Assembly: GCA_002221725.1 (NCBI GenBank)
Contig: NJFT01000167.1
Span: forward strand, 26,767 to 90,766
From: Scedosporium boydii
Lineage: Eukaryota; Ascomycota; Sordariomycetes; Microascales; Microascaceae
Direction of reading: 5' to 3'
Length of the DNA: 64,000 nt
The notes below the pieces were generated by a model. That model did not search any database, was not told the DNA's origin, and saw only the letters and a program-made list of their open reading frames with translations. The number at the start of each line of letters is the position of its first letter. Position 1 is the first letter of the stretch. A program made the position numbers and the translations under genes. Of the stretch, positions 60,391 through 64,000 are shown piece by piece.

Positions 60391-61422
60391 ATGCCTCCCC
60401 AACTATTACCCGCCTCCGCCGCGGCCTTTGCTCCTAGGGCTTCCTCCGTCAACGTTGTGTTGGGCTCCAAGGTTGAGCCCTGGCTGACTCAGACTCTCAA
60501 GCGCGTTAACCGGGTGAAGCGCCCCCTCAACAGTGTCCCACAACACCAGAGGTGCCTAACCGAGATCCTTTCGTCGCCCGACGCCACTTGGACATTAGCG
60601 TCCATCATGCTTCCCAAGGCGCCAGAGCCTGAGCTGCGCAAGGATGCCAATCCCCTCGTCGAGGCCCTCTTCAACTACCAGCTCCTCCACATCGAAGCCT
60701 ACATCGTACACGTCGACATGGTCCTCCGCAACGAGGTCGCATTCAAGCTCACCGTCGAATCCATCGACGCTCTCGTCGAGTACCACAAGGACATCTTCTG
60801 CATCGACACCAAGGCCAACACGTACGACTGGCCCGAGAAGGAGCAGCAGTGCAAGAAGCTCCACGAGGACTTTGTGCAAGCCATCAACAAGTTTGTCTAC
60901 CGAACTCACGTTTCCGCTCTCGAGGGACTAGAAGAAGGAGGTGTGGGCGAGCTGCTCTGCGGCAAGAGTGAAGAAGTTAAGAACGCCATCGAAGGACTCA
61001 TGAAGCCGCTGCTTCCCCCACCACCCAAAATCGTTGAGCCGATCCGACAAGCTCCCCTTCTGCCTAGCTCCCCCGCCAACATGACCATGTGGGCTCATCC
61101 TACGCCCGCGGTGAACCTTCCCGCAGTTGAGGCCTGGAGGATTCTCCCTTCAAGCCCCAGTATTGCCTCGACTTCCGGAGACTCGACCCACTCTCTCTGG
61201 GCAACCATGGGCATGAGCGAAGTGCAAATTCCTTCTCCGACACCAGCATATAGTGCTCCTTTCACATCACCCGGACTCTTCTACAGCTCACCGCCTGTTA
61301 CCACCGGCATCTCCGCCCCGCTACCGCTACCCAGCATGTTGGCGCCTGCGCAATGCGGTGTCGGCATGGGCTACGGCAACATCGGCTGGGATCGCTACCA
61401 AGAGTACACCTCGATAATGTGA
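60391..61422 (+). CDS. Hypothetical protein, 343 aa, single exon
   Basis: ATG-initiated open frame with strong C/G third-position preference and no intron. I do not recognise a family. Residues about 30-215 look folded and mainly helical (for example QTLKRVNRVKRPLNSVPQHQ, ALFNYQLLHIEAYIVHVDMV, WPEKEQQCKKLHEDFVQAIN). Residues about 225-343 are Pro/Ser-rich and probably disordered, ending in a Gly/Tyr-rich tail. There is no signal peptide or membrane segment, suggesting a cytosolic or nuclear protein. The helical half followed by a proline-rich tail could suit a regulator, but no DNA-binding motif is visible. It sits after a 9-kb gene-free stretch with a long CT-rich leader. Confidence 0.8.
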   Translation: MPPQLLPASAAAFAPRASSVNVVLGSKVEPWLTQTLKRVNRVKRPLNSVPQHQRCLTEILSSPDATWTLASIMLPKAPEPELRKDANPLVEALFNYQLLHIEAYIVHVDMVLRNEVAFKLTVESIDALVEYHKDIFCIDTKANTYDWPEKEQQCKKLHEDFVQAINKFVYRTHVSALEGLEEGGVGELLCGKSEEVKNAIEGLMKPLLPPPPKIVEPIRQAPLLPSSPANMTMWAHPTPAVNLPAVEAWRILPSSPSIASTSGDSTHSLWATMGMSEVQIPSPTPAYSAPFTSPGLFYSSPPVTTGISAPLPLPSMLAPAQCGVGMGYGNIGWDRYQEYTSIM

Positions 61423-62608
61423 CAACCAGCGCCCGCTGCTGAAGACGATTATCCCCCGGTTACGACCTCGTGAAATTATACCCCCCAAACACTTAATCCT
61501 GGCCCTCGGACAATCCCACCTCGTTTTATTTTCCCGGAGAAAAAAAAAGGTTTAGAGGACTGGTGTGGCGCACTATTCTTACTGTTGACGGCATACATCG
61601 ATTCCCGCACACACGGTTTTAAGAGGCATACATGCATCAAGGCGTTTTTGTTCTTTTTTTCTTCTTTGGGTTGCATGGCCGAGGACTGGAGCAACGGAGC
61701 GAGCGAGTGTCTGGTTTTCTTTTTTTCTTTTCGGCTTTACCTTTACATACCCGGGGAAACAAATGACACTGGAGGTCTCACGGATTCGTCAAACGGCTGC
61801 CGCGCTGGATGTTCTCTCTCGAGTGGCAAGTCTCCGATGGAAACCGGTACACACCCGGTGGCATCTCAGGCTTGGATCTCAGCAGCGGGCATACGAGGAG
61901 TTCTTATGCCGATATGAAGGCATTTGGAAGGCAAGGGCAGGACATCCCCCCCACAGGATCGGTTTATGGGTTTACAGGTCGGGAGCGGTTTTCTATCTCT
62001 CTTTTGTTTTTCCTTCCCCAATTTCCTTTTGTTTTTGGCGCTTGCCATTTTCCTTCCAATTTCCTCAGATTTTCTCTTCTCCGTCAAAAAGAGAATCGCA
62101 GCAATGCAACACTTTTCTCAACCACGGCCTGGCCAGACTGCCGGGACAGCCTCTGCTTTTTTTGTTCAGCCTGCTCTTTCTATTTTTCTGCATCATTTCT
62201 TTTGTCATACTTTCTGGTCGTTTTCTCTCTTTTGTCCCTTTTCTAAGCACTGAGTTATGGGTTCACGGCATATTTTGGGGTTCACATGGCATAAAGAGAG
62301 GTCTTCTTAGAGCATGATACCCCCATTCGGTCAAGCTGGGTGCAAAAGGATACCCACTGGTTGCATCCGCATTTTCGGTTTCTTTGGCTTTTTCCTTTCC
62401 CTTTCCTTTGGCATCGGGCCGTCACCCCTTTCTCTTTTACGAACCATTCGCTTTCAATTTCCTTTTCAGCGATGACGGCACCGGTCGATATATTAATGCC
62501 TTATACCCTCTAATGTCCCTCCACCTCACGACTTCGAAACGGTAGAAACGATTTCTCTTTCTCACATTTTCAACTTGAAGCGGCCTCGATATTCGCGCAT
62601 TTCGACTA

Positions 62609-63004
62609 ATGGCGACTAACAAGCGAGATACCCCCTTCGATGACGAGACGATTAATTCAACCGCGGTTTCGGATTTCGGACCAGGCCCGTTGCCTCATAT
62701 CCCTAAAGCTGGGACTGGTTTCCCTGTCTTGGTGATTCATCGAGCTGGGCCTTGGAGAAAGATGAGGGACGATGGGGAAGACGATGGGAAGAGAATTGGG
62801 GTGACATTTCCTTGGCTCGCCAAGCTTCCGCGCAATACCCGGGGTTCTCGGGAGAGGAGTGATATTCTGGAATATGGCAACATGACCGAGAACCCCCAGA
62901 ATGCGACTTCAACTGGGAATCAAAACCGAGACATACAAACAGAAAAACAACAACACATGATGGGAAGGGGCTCTAAGCAGGGCATCGAAACAGCAAAACA
63001 CTAG
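62609..63004 (+). CDS. Possible small hypothetical protein, 131 aa
   Basis: ATG-initiated frame with an acceptable start context (A at -3 is absent but GCG follows). The product begins MATNKRDTPFDDETINSTAV, is hydrophilic throughout, and ends in a Gln/Asn-rich tail. No domain, signal or membrane segment is seen. Codon use is neutral, so it may be a chance frame or a lineage-specific gene. Confidence 0.28.
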   Translation: MATNKRDTPFDDETINSTAVSDFGPGPLPHIPKAGTGFPVLVIHRAGPWRKMRDDGEDDGKRIGVTFPWLAKLPRNTRGSRERSDILEYGNMTENPQNATSTGNQNRDIQTEKQQHMMGRGSKQGIETAKH

Positions 63005-63974
63005 GCAGGCCCGAGGCTGTTTTGATGTATGGCCGCTTCGACTCTTGACAGCCAAAGGAAGCTTCTTTAAGAGACACTTTGCATTTCGCCTACATCCACA
63101 GCAGTTTATGCCGCACGTCCGTCCATGACTCGGTTTCGCCCTATTATGGCCGTCAAGGAATCGAACGATATTACCTGTTGCGCCTCTGAACCTAGCCTGC
63201 GAGACGGGCTGAGCGAGGTGACTTCGGGGCGTCGGTGCAATCGGGGTTTATGGCGGGGGTTACCGAAGCCGTGGACTAAGACTACCGTGCAAACTGGTGG
63301 AGGAAAGGCGCCGGGCAAGTGGTCTCTGGGGGGCGAAACATGCGGCGCTCGCTCACGCTACATGTACACTTCTCTCTGCACGGCACATCCCTGGAGGATG
63401 GACGGCAGGAGAAGGATAGGGTCTCGATGGCATCGGATCGGTAGGTTTATTTCGGAGCGCACTCGAGGAACCGGACTTCCCGGGTGCATAATTTCCGGGA
63501 AAATCACCGAGTCACGAAAGCTTCGTGCCCTATGAGCGCTGGGAAATTTGGATATATATCTATATATGGATACGTGTAATGGAAGCGAACCCTGGCGGTC
63601 TTTCCGAAGACGGGACAATATCTAGAAGAGAAGAAACCCGGCTCTTTTGTTATAGCTTAATTTAGGAAAAGAGAAAGAATAAAGCGAAATAACAGCATGC
63701 TTTACCAAAACATGGAGTAGGCAATCTGCCTCGTTGCAAAATGTGACGTGACGTTGTGATGGTTAAGGATTGCCTCTCTTGATTCAGTGGTGCAAGTGGT
63801 ATGAGATGGGGGACAAGTTAAACTAGAGGTTACGTTACTTTAGGGGTCCTGATGCGACGAGATGAAAAGGAGTTTCAACTTTCGGGGAAGCCGGTGTGGG
63901 TTTGAGAAGGGCGAGGCAGATTCTATACACTCTGCTATGTCCCGGAATCCTGGATCCCAGCATTGCGGGTGTTT

Positions 63975-63997
63975 GGGGGGGGGGGGGGGGGGGGGGG
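63975..63997 (+). repeat. Poly(G) tract, 23 nt
   Basis: Uninterrupted run of 23 G at the window edge. It could form a G-quadruplex; such runs are also prone to assembly length error. Confidence 0.8.
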
Positions 63998-64000
63998 TTT

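Larger units (their letters stand above)
61423..64000. other. 3' flank of the window
   Basis: Apart from a weak open frame at 62609-63004 I see no gene. T-rich stretches at 61640-61745 and 61985-62240 may be 3' UTR of the preceding gene. The window ends in a poly(G) run. Confidence 0.55.

Overview
The window looks like nuclear DNA from a filamentous ascomycete (Pezizomycotina; class uncertain, Sordariomycetes-like is a guess). Genes carry short GT-AG introns with CTNAC/TACTAAC-like branch points, 5' leaders are pyrimidine-rich, and the set includes fungus-specific families: a C2H2 plus fungal_trans regulator, a TRP-like channel with an ML-like N-terminus, a GH16 wall enzyme, Smp3, a Sip3-type BAR-PH-VASt protein and a CYSTM peptide. 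I built exon models by hand; in each main model the exon lengths sum to a whole number of codons and splicing restores the expected motifs.

Layout. 1-5.8 kb is gene-poor upstream DNA. 5.8-8.5 kb (+) encodes a C2H2/fungal_trans regulator, 11.6-12.9 kb (+) a GH16 glucanase/transglycosylase, and 14.26-14.73 kb (+) a three-exon, 78-aa CYSTM-like peptide. 15.1-15.7 kb (+) holds a run that looks like a decayed gene. 15.8-18.2 kb (-) is a TRP-like channel. ARL1 (-, 19.1-20.0 kb) and ribosomal protein eL39 (+, 20.7-21.3 kb) are divergent. SKP1 (-) lies at 22.6-23.4 kb, SMP3 (+) at 27.9-30.0 kb, and a one-TM PAN/Apple-like protein (-) at 31.1-32.1 kb. 32.1-39.9 kb has no convincing gene. Ribosomal protein uL1 (-, 39.9-40.8 kb) is divergent from a THADA/Trm732 homologue (+, 41.3-46.5 kb), which converges on a Sip3/Lam3-like protein (-, 46.8-51.1 kb). 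51.1-60.4 kb is nearly empty and precedes a single-exon hypothetical protein (60.4-61.4 kb, +); a weak 131-aa ORF lies at 62.6 kb.

Biology. These are mostly housekeeping genes rather than a cluster: translation (eL39, uL1, Trm732-type tRNA modification), ubiquitin ligase (SKP1), Golgi traffic (ARL1), GPI-anchor synthesis (SMP3), sterol transfer (Sip3-like), and wall or membrane homeostasis (GH16, TRP, CYSTM). I saw no CRISPR array, secondary-metabolite cluster, intact transposon or viral gene, and no tRNA I could support.

The clearest unexplained signal is a dispersed 9-bp element, TACTTCGTA/TACGAAGTA. I counted at least 16 exact copies against about 0.5 expected by chance. All are outside the supported genes and concentrated in the gene-poor stretches, with related GTAC-based palindromes nearby.
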